Assembly (NCBI RefSeq): GCF_963678635.1
Contig: NC_087067.1
Span: 56,333,964 to 56,397,963, forward strand
DNA: 64,000 nucleotides
Direction of reading: 5' to 3'
From: Symsagittifera roscoffensis
Lineage: Eukaryota > Xenacoelomorpha > Acoela > Convolutidae
The first letter of the stretch is position 1. The number at the start of each line of letters is the position of its first letter. A program made the translations under genes and the position numbers. Shown in pieces: positions 29,296-40,840 of this stretch. The notes beneath the pieces were generated by a model, which was given only the letters and a program-made list of their open reading frames with translations, was not told the DNA's origin and searched no databases.

Positions 29296-31470
29296 TTCTC
29301 AGCTTTGATTTTTTTCAGGAAAAGTCTCTAAATGTGTTTTTCAGCTCAAATTCATTTTTCGAGGTTTGACTTTGCTTTCTTCTTCATTTCATTCAATTTC
29401 CTTGTAATAAGGAAGGCAAACTCCATTATGAACATCGAAAGTTAAAAGGTCACAAAAACGTGATCGACTTCTAGTTTCGAAAATGGAATTTAGTTTTTAA
29501 AATTCCCAGTGAAAGAACAAACTACCTATTTATCCAGTTTTCTCGAATTGGGTTAATTTTTATCGAAAAAGTGCCAATCACTAATTGTTCTAAAAATTCG
29601 AAGAACTTTAAGGGCATCCATTTTTTTCTTTGAAATTCGAAGTTGATTTTTTTCAAGAAACTAGTCAGTTTTTTTTCGATTTAATTGCGTTCATTGACTC
29701 TTTTCTAACTGTCTCTCGGCTAAATTTGGGTTTTTTTTGGTTGCTGGTGTTTTCTTTATTTACTCCTGTAGTCAAGCTTCGCGCCCATTTCTTTTCTACA
29801 AACAGCTTTGATTTTCGGAAATGACTCCGCTCTGGTATGTTGACCATTTTTTGGACTTCTCTCGATAACTAGCTGGTCCAATCTAATATAGGCTTAATTG
29901 AGACAACAGGTTGTTGGAAGCGTACCTTCATAATTTGCTACGCCCAGCTTCTTTTACAAAAAAGTTATGGCCTTCAAACCAGTGAAATTTTTTTTCACAC
30001 TCGAAAATTACCGTGCCAATTTTCAGATTATTTTTTCAATGGGGAACTTAATTTTGGGACTTTCATCTACTTTTATGATCACGATATGCTTTTAGCAGAA
30101 AAAAGTTTCGGAAAGTCAAGTTTTTGAACTTGGCCGTTATTAGAAATTCTTTGAATTTTCCTAAAAACTACCCTATCAAATCTGAGATGAAAATTTTAAT
30201 CAAAATAAGCGGTTATTCCTTAATTTTTGGTAAGAGAAAGGTTATGTTTTAGGGAAAAATCCAAAATCTTAAAAGTTTTCACTCCAATTTTTTTCTTAGA
30301 GAAAAACTAACGTTTAGGGGAAAGTCCAAAAAAGTATCAAACATGTACCTTCAGCTTTGGTTGGCCGTACATGTCCTTCATCGAAACATCCAAAAACTTT
30401 GGTTCGCCTACTTTTTTTCCACATTTTTAATTTTTCTACTTAGGCTTTTTAATGATTGTGTCGCATCGCAAAGGTGCGTTTTTTAACTATAATATCCCTG
30501 GTTTTTTGTAATTTCCTTTTTTTTTGTTTTTTCACTTAAAACCTTCATTCAGTCTAAATGGTTTTGGATTGCTATAACGACTGAATAACCTCAATTTGCG
30601 TCGATTAAAAATAAAAATATGTTTAAATGCTTTTGTGTCAGTAATAATGCAGTTTTAATTCGAATTTCATTGAAGACCTAAAAACGTTCTATGGCAACAA
30701 TTTTTTTCTGGATCAACGGGAGGGAGGTTACCTAATTCTGTTTTTGGATTTGTTTCCGCTCTATAAATAGTTCTGAATTCTTACTTTTTCCTCAGATTGA
30801 GCATCATTTGAGACAAAATTATGAAAAATTTGTTAATAACTGGTTTCGACGTCATTTTTTTTTTCAGTTTTTTACGTGGACTGATTAGCTTTCGTTTCTT
30901 TTCTCCTGCTAACTTGAAATCCTATGCTTGGGTGATATCGCAAGTGGAGAGAAGCTTCGCTTCGCGTTTGTGTTTCAAAATTTCTTGTCAGCTTATTGAT
31001 TTGGAAGTTTTCTTGGAAATAAATTTTTTTGATAAGCGATTAGAAATTTTTTTTTGGTTTTTTCGTTTTTGTTTCGCATGTTTTTTGATGTCTGTCAAAG
31101 AAATCAATAAATGGAACTTTTTGTTAAGTTTATTTATTTGCCTTAATCGAATCAATCAGATCTTGATTTTATCTGATGCAAAAATTTGAAAAATTTGATT
31201 TTGCAGTTTTCTAATTAATTTTTTCGCTTGGACTGGGTGGGTTTGTCAAATGTTCCTTACTGAATGATTCGTGGTTAAGAGATTTGCTGGATTGTGCGTT
31301 TCAATGGTTTTCTTCATAACATATTCACGCTGGATTTTATGATAACTTCTAGTTATCCCGATCGTTATTTCAGTTTTACGGGGCGTTTGTTCTGAATAAA
31401 AGGCGTTCCTTTCCGCAGCGCTTGGTAAATAAAAAGTGAACTACTGCTTAAATGGTAAATTGTGAAGTTT
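29296..31470. other. AT-rich DNA without recognised genes
   Basis: Runs of T and A with simple ORFs rich in Phe and Lys, which I regard as compositional. No splice-bounded exon or element end recognised. Confidence 0.4.
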
Positions 31471-31474
31471 GTAT

Positions 31475-32821
31475 AGGTCATAACTGATTCAAATTATCCG
31501 GACAAAACTAATAAAACTTGAAACCTAAAACGCTTTTTCCTCAAATTGTGTTGATTTTAAACAAAAAAAAGATGAAATCCATTCTTGCTTAAAATTTAAA
31601 CAGCTTTAGTATGATGCAATTTGTTTTGCAAAATTCGGGTTCAAAGATTTACCCAAAATTTGATCGTTGTTGATTCTTTTAGTCAATCAAAAATTACTCC
31701 GAACCTATACTATACGTTCATACGTTCAATCAAAAATTACTCCGAACCTACAGTGCTGATTTAAATTAACCGGACAAAACGCGTAAAACTTGAAATTTAA
31801 AACGCAGTTTTCTCAAATTGGGTTGAGTTAAGGTGAAAACTTATGCAGACAAAACTTGCTTAGAACTTTAGCACAATTAATATGGTGTAATTTGTTTTGC
31901 GAAATTCGGGTCCGAATTTTTACCCCAAAAATGGGTCATTTTGGCTTTTCTTAGTTAATCAAAAACTGCGCCAAAAATACTCAGTCGATCACAGGCATAA
32001 TTATATCAAAGAGAGCCGCTTGTGTAGCTCAACAAACTTTATGAAGGGTATTTTCTTCAAAAAAAATTGCATATTGTTTAAAAATTGTTTTTAAATAAAA
32101 AGTTGGTATTTTATATAGTTAAAATAACCTTTTTTGTCTATCAAACAAAAATAAATTAACTTATACAATATTTTGGAGATTATACCCTTCTTAAAGTTTG
32201 TTGGGCTACGTAAGAGGCTCATTTTGATATATTTATGTCTGTGATCAACTGGGTGTTCTTGGCGTAATTTTTGATTAACTAAGAAAAGCTAAAATGACCC
32301 ATTTTTGGGGTAAAATTTTGGACCCGAATTTCGCAAAACAAATTACACCATTTTAATTCTGCTAAAATTCTAAGCAAGTTTTGTCTGCATAAGTTTTCAC
32401 CTAAACTCAACCCAATTTGAGAAAATGCGTTTCAAATTTCAAGTTTAACGCGTTTTGTCCGGTTAATTTAAATCAGCACTGTATACGTTCATACGTTCAA
32501 CCAAAAATTACTCCAAACCTATACGTTCTATACGAACGGGCGCAAAAAACTGAAAGGTTGTCAGCGGGAGTAAAAGGTAGTGATATAGTGTTGTCAGTAA
32601 TTGAACAAGTTGCTTTGGAGTAATTTTTGATTGACTAAAAAACCAAAAAAAACCTTTCTGGGGGATAATTTTTGGCCCGAATTTAGCAAAACAAATTACA
32701 CCATATCAATTGTGTTGAAACTTTGGTCCTCATCTTTTTCCGAAATTAACACAATTTGAGAAAATGGTTTTGAAATTCAATTTTTATTCGTTTTGTGCGG
32801 ATAATTTAAATCGTTACTGTA
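31475..32821. mobile_element. Tc1/mariner-type palindromic element (outer)
   Basis: The left arm (from CATAACTGATTCAAATTATCCGGAC) and right arm (ending GTGCGGATAATTTAAATCG-TTACTGTA) are inverted repeats extending inward for some 250 bp on each side, both passing through a TTTGTTTTGCAAAATTCGGG-like block. The ends are degraded compared with the inner element. The inner element sits in the middle of it, inside short direct repeats (TACGTTCATACGTTCAA). Confidence 0.5.
31751..32481. mobile_element. Tc1/mariner-type palindromic element (inner, TA target site)
   Basis: 731 bp. Starts CAGTGCTGATTTAAATTAAC and ends with its inverse; flanked by TA at 31749-31750 and 32482-32483. The two arms match each other for about 300 bp with scattered differences, leaving a short centre. 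CAGTG ends and TA flanks are typical of Tc1-like elements. No transposase ORF. Confidence 0.75.
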
Positions 32822-34450
32822 AAACTAGTCTTTAAGTTGCAGTTGGAGTAATAATTGCAGTTATGCAATTGGGTCTTCTTTCCGCTTTTGAAACACGGAC
32901 GCATTCCGTGTTTGATTGTTATTTAGCCTCCTTTCAAAGAAACGTGTTTGTGATTTGGAAAATTTCAATTTACTCGAAAGTTGAGATTTTCAACGCTTAA
33001 TTGCCAGGATCTGAAATGTTTTTTTTTCTTTGACAAATTAGCTTTTCTTTGGCATTGTAGCTTGAGCTTTTTGTGCCTAGCTCTGTATCGGCATGTTTGC
33101 GAAGTATCCAGTGTTTTTCGGGAATGAAGATTTCCAATTGTACTGATCCAATTTGAGATAACTTTAATAGTAAAATGCCATTCAAACAATTCGTGAAATT
33201 CAGAGCTTTAACATGATATATTTTTTTCTTCAAAACTTGAACAATATTTGAGAATTTTATATATTTTTTTTGGTTTGACTATTTTCTTCTAACCATGTTT
33301 TGGCTTTTTTAATCTTCCAAACGATAATTACACCTGCGAAAGCAAATGTCTTGTAATCCGGAACCTGACTTTTCCCGTAAACCACATTTCTTACTAGAAA
33401 TTGAACTTGCTTTGTTAGTGAGCGTAAACAACTAAAAGATTTCTTCCCATTTTGTCTGGAGATATCGGGAATGCTTTTGCACTGTATGGCAGGACCTTGT
33501 TATTTCAGTATTTTTAAAATGGAAATGTTTTTCCGCTTAAAAATGAATTGTCGGACTTCCGTATTTCTGCTAAGTCTTGTAGGCTTATGTGCGACATAAC
33601 AGATTTTTTTTGTGCTGTATGTAAGTATCATGGTAGTTCCAAGTGTTGTTCATTGTGGTTTCTGGGGGGACTGGAAGCTTTTTGAAGTTTTTCATAGAAT
33701 TGATTTTTTTTGGCTCAACTGGTGTCTGCTAAACATTGCCGACTTTGTTTCCGCTTCGTAAGTTACGGTTGCTAATTTAAAATTCACATGTTTTGCTTAT
33801 AGTTTTTAATAAATGTATGGGACTGATTAAAATTGAATGTTTTATTTTGAGACGCTTTGGAAAATTTATTCATTTGCAAAGTTTTTGGATTTTCTCAGCA
33901 ACTACTCCACCAATTTTTAAAAAGACTATTAATTAAGTCATACAGGGCCTATTCAATTGAGTGATTGAATAATCCACTGGTCTGTTTTTTCTTTGCTCCA
34001 CTCTACAGCCTCAGCCTTCTAAAAATCTGTTGGGGGGGATTTGACCCATTTGTTTTTAGAATTTTTCTTAAAATCTACTTTCCCAAAGCTTAAACTTTGG
34101 TCTCAATCGAAATAACGGGATGTGTATGTCTGCAAAAATGGTTTACTTTTTTATGCAAGATATAATGATGTTCCGGAAGTGTCAAATTATTGATTTCTGA
34201 CCGGTTTTTTGAAGCTTTTTGGCTTTTCTCGAAAACTACCTTGTCAATTCTGTGGTTAAAAATTCAGTCGAGAAACCCGATTTTGGGCTAATTTTTTTGC
34301 TGAACCGGCCACGGCCTACTTTTAGCTGAAAAACAATATTGGATTCTTGAAAGTTCAATCTAAAGAATTGATTGCGAGAATATTTTCTGTAGAAGCGGCC
34401 ATTCCCTAATTTTTTGGAAGAACATATGAGTAGTATATGTCGGGGCAGTT
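32822..34450. other. AT-rich DNA; SINE-like copy at 33330-33580
   Basis: Apart from the SINE-like copy (see 27950) I see no feature. Confidence 0.35.
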
Positions 34451-34810
34451 CGAAGGGGGGGGGGGGGGGGGGGGGTGACGACCCCCATGTATTAACATAG
34501 GCTATAGACTATCCGGTCGTCACCCTATGTATTAACATAGGCTATAGATTTCCCAATGTTTTAAGATAGGGAATAGGTTTCCCAATGTATTAAGATACGA
34601 GGTTTCAGATGGTAAGTTTCAGATGGTAAGTTTTTTTCGGCGACCGAATTTCCCATGTATAGATTTCCCTGTCTAAGAAATCCTTTGTAGGGAATTAAGA
34701 ACTCATTAGGGAGTAGGATTCCTAATGTATTACGATGGTAGGTTTCAGATGGTAAGATGGTAAAGTTTCAGATGATAAGTTTCAAAAAAATTTTGGCACC
34801 CGAGATTTTT
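34451..34810. repeat. Poly(G) tract and short repeats
   Basis: About 20 consecutive G at 34457-34476, followed by a perfect 11-bp inverted repeat GGGTGACGACC / GGTCGTCACCC, then repeated CATGTATTAACATAGGCTATAG and TTTCAGATGGTAAG motifs. Probably a decayed element end. Confidence 0.4.
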
Positions 34811-34978
34811 GGAGCTCGATTTAGCCAATTTTCCAGATTGCAAAAGTTTTCCTAATCAGAAAACAACATACTGTTAACCCAAACGTAGCGTTTAAAAGGA
34901 GTTTTTTTTTAAAAAAGGTTAATTACAGAGAAAATGTATAGGTTCACAGCATCGTATACAATTTTACTACATAATCTC

Positions 34979-36530
34979 TTACAAATTTAGAGGTTTAGTA
35001 TGTATTCCATCACATTCAACTTCCCGTTTAGGGTAAAAATAGCTCAGTCCTTTTTTAATTTGTTCATAAGTTGCGACTGCATGGTTAATCGTTTTAAATC
35101 CTCTATTCGTTGACTTCAAATTAACTGCCTCATGCAGTTCTTGTCGATACTTTGCCATTGGTCCATCTCCAAAGTCTTCTAATGCACGTTTGCTCAGACC
35201 TTTACTGCTAAACTTATACTTTTGACTTTTACTATCGTAACAGCAATAGGTTTTACTACATAGGCATAACATTTCGGTGCATCTGAACTCCTCTTTGAGC
35301 AATCTTGGTTCTCTCTTGTCATATTTCATATGTTTAGAACAGCAAGTACGGGGAAAAAATTGTTTTTTTTTGCATCTGCTCTGAAGTCGTCTCGACAGTC
35401 CCTGCTTTGCCTTTCTGTCCATTCTGCTCGCTTGCTGGGAAGGATACAATCGTCTAAATCTTCTTCTGCCAAAGCCAAATAGAGGGAATCTGTATCCATT
35501 TCGAGTTCTTCGAATTTGTTGACATCGCAAAATTCATCGAAAAAGTTATAATACAGCTCCAACATTCTCAACTTGGCATACTGTAGTATAAAGAATCCTA
35601 CTATAATTGGTTCACGATGCTCTATAGTAGATTTAGCAAGTTCCACTTCATACAAATCTTTAGCTACGATATTAAGTCACTTGAAGAATTGGTTATTGAT
35701 AGCTTTGTGGGTTTTTTCGTCTCCAAGATATTTTGTCATTGTATGTTTTGATCTGTCTATTTTTTGATAGCCGTAGGAACTGTTTCCTAGAAGTTTCATT
35801 GTTTCAACTACTACAGCAGATAATGGATTTTTATCGCCGGCTCGCCTCGCATCAACAACATACTGAACAAAACTGTTGAATACTTTATGCGGTGTGTATT
35901 GTACAAAACGATGAATTCAGCATTCTTTGCGGTTGTTTTAACAAATCGTTTTCTTCCGCATATGTCTTCATATATTCACCAATATCGTTTCTGGAAACAT
36001 CAATATTTTTGAAAATAGGTGGGAAATTGGAAAATTTTGCTTTAAGCTCATCTGGAACACTCAGATCGCATTGCACATAGCCGAACATTTTTTCATTTCT
36101 AATGTTTTGCACTAATGAGTTGGCAGAAAGAGGTCTTTTGAAGGGAAAGTGAGTTCTAACGTGATTTTTCACGTCTACATTGTTTTTAAATTGATCCCAC
36201 CAGCTACACTCCCACATTTCTTCTATAGAGTATCCTTTTTCTCCAATGTAGATTTTTCGAAGCTCTTCCATTTCTCTTTTCTTGGTTCCGCGTTTGATAT
36301 CATCATCAGTTAGGCTCGGTCTAGCCTCTCGACAAGGACAAAAATGGAAATAACAACCCATTGCTTCAAAGACAGTCTTACAATGGTTGCAATAACCATC
36401 AACACTAAAGCAATCAATTTTTTTTCTATTTTCCTGTAGTGTAGTAACTCTCAATTTTACATTCAGGTCTGGTTGCTTGAAAGTATGACATGACCATATT
36501 TTCAAATGTTCCAACTCGATTTTGCCTTGC
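34979..36530 (-). pseudogene. Polinton/adintovirus-like type B DNA polymerase, broken
   Basis: Minus-strand fragments of a protein-primed type B polymerase of the kind found in Polintons (Mavericks) and related endogenous viruses. The pieces run from about 36530 through 35885 (EAMGCYFHFCPC, MWECSWWDQFK) and then a frame-shifted part with KLLGNSSYG (the Kx3NSxYG motif) at about 35800-35700. The last pieces are 35655-35326 with EMDTDSLYLAL (catalytic DTD motif) and 35530-34979 ending in HTKPLNL. At least three frameshifts, one in-frame stop near 35680 and an internal deletion near 35890 make it a pseudogene. The N-terminal part of the polymerase is missing: the preserved part begins directly next to the ATPase fragment. 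Confidence 0.8.
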
Positions 36531-36544
36531 CTTGAATTTTTGTG

Positions 36545-36845
36545 TTTCTTGATCGTTATTGGGAAGATTTTCAATCAAGTCAAAATCTACTCCTTGGATA
36601 AATTTGAGGTTTTTTCTTTGCATTTGACTATAAAGAGGTTGATAATGTTGATAAAAATGAAAAATTTTGTCGAATGCTGGTTGAAAAGTACCAATTTTCA
36701 ACCAATCAAAAATAAGAGGAGATTTTCCAAATCCACTTGGTCCAACTAGGGAAATAAAAATTCGTTCTTTGGTAGATTTTATTTTATTCATAGCTTTGGA
36801 GAAGGTAGAATATAACCGACTGTACTTGATAAGATAGCTACCCAA
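36545..36845 (-). pseudogene. Packaging-ATPase-like fragment (Polinton-type), truncated
   Basis: Encodes a Walker A motif VGPSGFGKSP and the following helix region (KIFHFYQHYQPLYSQMQ). It then runs without a stop into polymerase-type sequence (ARQNRVGTFENMV) at about 36540. Walker B and the rest of the ATPase are gone, so two genes were fused by deletion. No ATG at the start of the open frame. Confidence 0.6.
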
Positions 36846-36857
36846 ACTGTTGTTTCC

Positions 36858-37040
36858 TCACATGTTGTGGATAACATAATTCGAACGATTGCACATACTA
36901 GCATCAAAAAATTGGCACAAAAAAACTAAAAGAGATCTATTACATGTACGTCCAAACAATTTCCATGATTTTCGTTCATGATTTTCTTCATCAAAAACAA
37001 AATTTCCTAAATTTACGGGCTTGTCACATTGATCGACCAT
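36858..37040 (-). CDS. Small ORF of the Polinton-like cluster
   Basis: ATG at 37040 (MVDQCDKPVNLGNF), preceded on the minus strand by a good acceptor CTTTTTCTTTTTAG, so the ORF may be the 3' exon of a spliced transcript. The product has a basic segment and one hydrophobic stretch (SLLVFLCQFF). It probably belongs with the neighbouring ATPase and polymerase genes. It is truncated before the ATPase fragment. Confidence 0.35.
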   Translation of the reverse strand: MVDQCDKPVNLGNFVFDEENHERKSWKLFGRTCNRSLLVFLCQFFDASMCNRSNYVIHNM

Positions 37041-37137
37041 CTTAACTCTAAAAAGAAAAAGTTGACAATGAAATTTAATTAAAGTTTGAAAATGGTAGTA
37101 CATTAAGAATAATATAATTTACAGTTTGTTAAAAAAT

Positions 37138-37646
37138 CATCGAGTCCATGTTCCGTATGCAATTGCTTTTCTTTCTGCACAGTGAAGAGTTTTTGCATGA
37201 CGAAATGGGTAGTTGCTACACCTCCAATCATACTCTTCATCTTTGAATATCAAAAACTGAACTTTAGGGCAAGCGTAGTCATCCAAATTAATAATCTTTG
37301 TTTCCAAAAATTCTGACAGAATCTTTTATTTTTCATAACCTTTTGCAAAAAATTCCGTTTCTGTGGCTTCTAGATTTTTCAATATTTTTTCAATATTGAT
37401 TCCATGAAGATGCTGTGTACGCCAAAAAGATTGGGATGTTGATTTGAATTTTTTGGGAGGAAGGAAGGAATATCCTTCTGTTTGTCCATCCTTATAAACT
37501 CCTAATTCTTTCGCTATATTGCTTTCGATACATTCAATATCCAAAACAACTAGACTCATTCTGTTAACTGTTTTCTCTGGAGTTTTTTGTTTAAAATGAT
37601 TAACAATCAAACAATGCATATACTGATGAAGCAAATATTTTAACAT
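37138..37646 (-). pseudogene. Conserved Polinton-cluster ORF, exonuclease-like, with internal stop
   Basis: The first part (VVLDIECIE near residue 32) has a D-x-E pattern as in DEDD-type 3'-5' exonucleases; GYSFLPPKKFK follows. The frame is cut at 37326-37328 by TAA, which replaces a Lys codon in the run EK-KILSEFL. It then continues in the same frame through NLDDYACPKVQ and WRCSNYPFRHAKTLHC to a TGA near 37138. The exonuclease assignment rests on one motif and is tentative. Confidence 0.45.
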
Positions 37647-37649
37647 TTA

Positions 37650-38010
37650 AATAATCCAGTCACGTGACCAAGAAAGCATGAACTGGGGAGACTAGGTGCA
37701 ACATAACAATACCCAGGACATTTTTGTCTAGTAGATTTCGCAGATCCAGCACAGTCATGTAGAATTGCATGTAGTCTAAAAATTTTGGAGTTAGCAAAAA
37801 AGTAATCCATTCAGGAATTTCCGTATTCAATTAGTCCTCCAAAAGGAAATTTTTAGTCCATTTCTTTTAAATTCATGTCCGGGTCCAAAACAATACAGGC
37901 ACAAAGAAATAAATTTTTTCTTTTTGTATTTGATGAGAAATCTTGCCTAATAATCTCAAAAGTTCTTAGAATTTCATTCATTTTCTGTACGTTCATTTTC
38001 TACAGTGCGT
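37650..38010. other. Decayed part of the Polinton-like cluster
   Basis: No ORF of note. It lies between two clusters of broken genes and probably derives from them. Confidence 0.3.
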
Positions 38011-38445
38011 TCGTCAATAATGATACAAGATTTTTTGAAGGTCTCTAGATAACCTAGTAATGAAGGAAGCATATCAAGTAATTTATCATATTCTTCACTT
38101 TATAGTTGTAAAGATTGATTATTTTTCCATTGATTTCCATTTCTACGATATTCTACAAGATCTATTTTTTTGGTATCAGATCGGTATCCTATGTGAATTT
38201 TTTTTTCTACCATTATGCAGAGTCCACCCAAAGTGAGATATTTGTGAGTCTACGTCCAAATTCTGCAAGTTTGGTAAATTTTGTGATTTCATAATTGTTA
38301 GTGAACTTTTTGGGACTTCTCTTCTAGAAGAATATGAAAAAGTCCCAATTTCTTGAAAAACCAATATTCCAACTCATACTGTTCAACATCAAAACTAAAT
38401 GAAAAATGATTTTGAGGATAAATAGTTAAATTACAAGACAAAAAA
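38010..38445 (-). pseudogene. PC4-like (transcriptional coactivator p15) ORF, broken
   Basis: Several short minus-strand frames together show a PC4-like pattern: KKIDLVEYRRNGNQWKN, then SEEYDKLLDMLPSLLGYL. The upstream part has SFDVEQYELEYWFFKKLG. Frameshifts and stops separate the parts. PC4-like ssDNA-binding proteins are found in some large and medium DNA viruses and related elements. Confidence 0.4.
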
Positions 38446-38499
38446 CATAAATAACACAAATTATTGTACATTACAGTTCTCAACAAACATAAAGTCTCC

Positions 38500-38963
38500 C
38501 TAAATTTGGGACAGTTTTTTGAATTCGTTCAAAGTATAGTTGACATAGGCAACTTGTTTCATTGCTTCATTCTCTTTTGCGGTGAACAGTCGAATCTGAA
38601 TATAGGGAGGTTTGTTAATATTGTACTTCTTGATCGTGACACAAACTTGTCTTCTATTGTATGTTGCTATGTCATACACTTTGTTGCAGTTGGCAAGCTC
38701 CTGATCCATAGTTGACTCTTTGTCAGAAGTGAGTTCCAATATAGGAACGAGTCCAAGGTTTTGAGCATCGTGAATAACAGTATTTCTAATTGCTGAGATT
38801 GCTTCTTCTTTTTCACCAAGATAGACTTGCTGTCTTTTTTCGAGTTGTCCCAACTCATTTTTCTTGAATAGTTGAAAGCAGGGTTCAAAATAAGTTTTCC
38901 CTTTGTAGGATTTTTGGGACCAAGCAAATCTCCCAATTCTTGTTTGATTTTTTGAGAATTCAA
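38500..38963 (-). pseudogene. Second PC4-like ORF with one frameshift
   Basis: Starts MNSQKIKQELGDLLG at 38963. A frameshift in an A-run near 38860 moves reading to the frame with KRQQVYLGEKEEAISAIR. The C-terminal part VCVTIKKYNINKPPYIQIRL and AYVNYTLNEFKKL resembles the beta-ridge of PC4. It stops at 38500. It lies next to the other PC4-like ORF in the same orientation, so the two may be a tandem duplication. Confidence 0.4.
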
Positions 38964-39193
38964 TGTAATAGTGTCTTTTCTTGTATATTTTTGAAGAACA
39001 GACTGATCAGATGAAGAGAAATGAGAGAAATGATTTTGAGATTAAATGAAATTGGAAGTAAACAATATGAGTCATTCACTGAACCATAAAAGGAAATAGA
39101 ACTATAATTGGAATTTTTGAGAGAAATTTCCAAATATGGAATTGTGTAGGTGTTAGTGTTCCTATATAAATCCACAATTCTCAGCAAAATTCA

Positions 39194-39802
39194 TTGTTCC
39201 AGATGGCTGCAGCAATGTGTCAAGCTCTTCCCAGCTTTTATTCAGAGTATTGTCAAAAATCGCTATTTATTTCCGTTTCCAGTGATTTTTACGAAAAATA
39301 TATAGTAGCCAATAATTTTTCTGTCTCTACCCACATTTCTTACTGTTCTTTGGAAAATTGTAAGTTCCACATACTTCTGATTGGTTCATCTTTCGATCAA
39401 ATTTTACAACGATTGGGTAATTTTCATTTCACATACCAAATTATCGATTGTCTTTACACTCTGTACAAATACAGATTTTATTCGAATGTTATTTCATCAA
39501 CTGGCGAAGTTTTCAATCAACTTGATCGTGCTGTTCCTCACAATTTGAAATGGAAAGGAGCAGAAAAAATGCCAAGTGTTGCAAAGAAAAGACTGTTACG
39601 CAAAAAATGCAAAGGTCACTATTTATGTTCTAACCAGAAACTAGCTTCCACACAAACAATTGGTTCAGCTTTTCTAGAAAGAGTTCGTAAAGTACAAAAC
39701 TCAAAATATGAAAATGATTTGTTAAAAAAAATTGACTGTTTTATTGATGGTTATGGATTTGTAAATAATGATCATGTCAATTTTTCAATAAAAAACTTCT
39801 GA
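39194..39802 (+). CDS. Orphan ORF, about 200 aa, function unknown
   Basis: The ORF opens with MFQMAAAMCQALP (ATG at 39203 for the second Met) and ends TGA at 39800-39802. The product has a mixed N-terminal half and a basic C-terminal half (MPSVAKKRLLRKKCKGHY). It stands opposite in direction to the Polinton-like cluster. The frame is intact while its neighbours are broken. I do not recognise the family. It could be a gene of the same element. Confidence 0.4.
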   Translation: MFQMAAAMCQALPSFYSEYCQKSLFISVSSDFYEKYIVANNFSVSTHISYCSLENCKFHILLIGSSFDQILQRLGNFHFTYQIIDCLYTLYKYRFYSNVISSTGEVFNQLDRAVPHNLKWKGAEKMPSVAKKRLLRKKCKGHYLCSNQKLASTQTIGSAFLERVRKVQNSKYENDLLKKIDCFIDGYGFVNNDHVNFSIKNF

Positions 39803-39939
39803 TAATCCATATATTTTCTCTCATATGTTTACGAAATTACCATTAATTACCGAAAAAAAATCACTGTTGTCAGAAACATTTGCAAAAAGTTTTTCAAACA
39901 TGTAAGAAAGATGTAATATTTCTTTTGATTTTCAAGAAG

Positions 39940-40575
39940 TTGCAAAAAAACATTTCAATTTTTTTAACAAGTTGTAAAAAGTGTTTCAATTTTTTTGACA
40001 AAATGCGAAAAGTGTTTCAACTTTTTTGAGAAGATGCGAAAAGTGTTTTACTTTTTTTAACAAGATGCGAAAAGTGTTTCACTTTTTTCCTACAAATGCG
40101 AAAAAGGTTTTACTTTTTTAACAAGATGCGGAAAGTGCTTCACTTTTTCACTACAAATGCGAAAAATGTTTGACTTTTTTCGACAAAATGCGAAAAGTGT
40201 TTTACTTTTTTCGATAAAATGCGAAAAATGTTTTACTTTTTTCAATAAAATGTGAAAAGTGTTAAGTGTTTCAATTTTTTCCTACAAATGCGAAAAAGGT
40301 TTTACTTTTTTAACAAGATGCGAAAAGTGCTTCACTTTTTCACTACAAATGCGAAAAATGTTTGACTTTTTTCGACAAATTGTGAAAAGTGTTTTACTTT
40401 TTTCGATAAAATGCGAAAAGTGTTTCAATTTTTTCGACTAAATGCGAAAATTGTTTCAATTATTTCGACTAAATGCGAAAAGTGTTTCAATTTTTTCGAC
40501 AAAATGCAAAAAGTGTTTTACTTTTTTCAATAAAATGTGAAAACTGTTAAGTGTTTCAATTTTTTCTACAAAGGG
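39940..40575. repeat. Minisatellite, unit about 31 bp
   Basis: About twenty degenerate units of the form ATGCGAAAAGTGTTTCA + CTTTTTTC(G)ACAA. Units vary by length of A and T runs. It separates the orphan ORFs at 39194 and 40841. Confidence 0.8.
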
Positions 40576-40840
40576 CTAAAAGTGTGTACAAGATGCAAAA
40601 ACCATTAGGTAACTTTTTACTTGTGTACAGCTTTTCTAGTGTTTTTTCCGAATATGTGTGCAAAAATTATTCGAGTTTCTTAAAATATGTGCCAGTTCGG
40701 AGCACTAAATTAAGTTCTGTTGTTTTTCAGTGGTTTACCCTGAACCTCTCATCTATTCACATAATTAATATGAAATTGAAGAAAATAGTTAATTACAGAA
40801 AACGAAGTCAATACCAAACAACATTTATTTACAAAAACAT

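Noticed and set aside
30821-31189. 122-codon Phe-rich ORF
   Set aside because: Low-complexity T-rich DNA; no gene signals.
39940-40575. Coding frames across the 31-bp minisatellite
   Set aside because: Cys/Phe/Lys-rich frames arise from the repeat unit itself.
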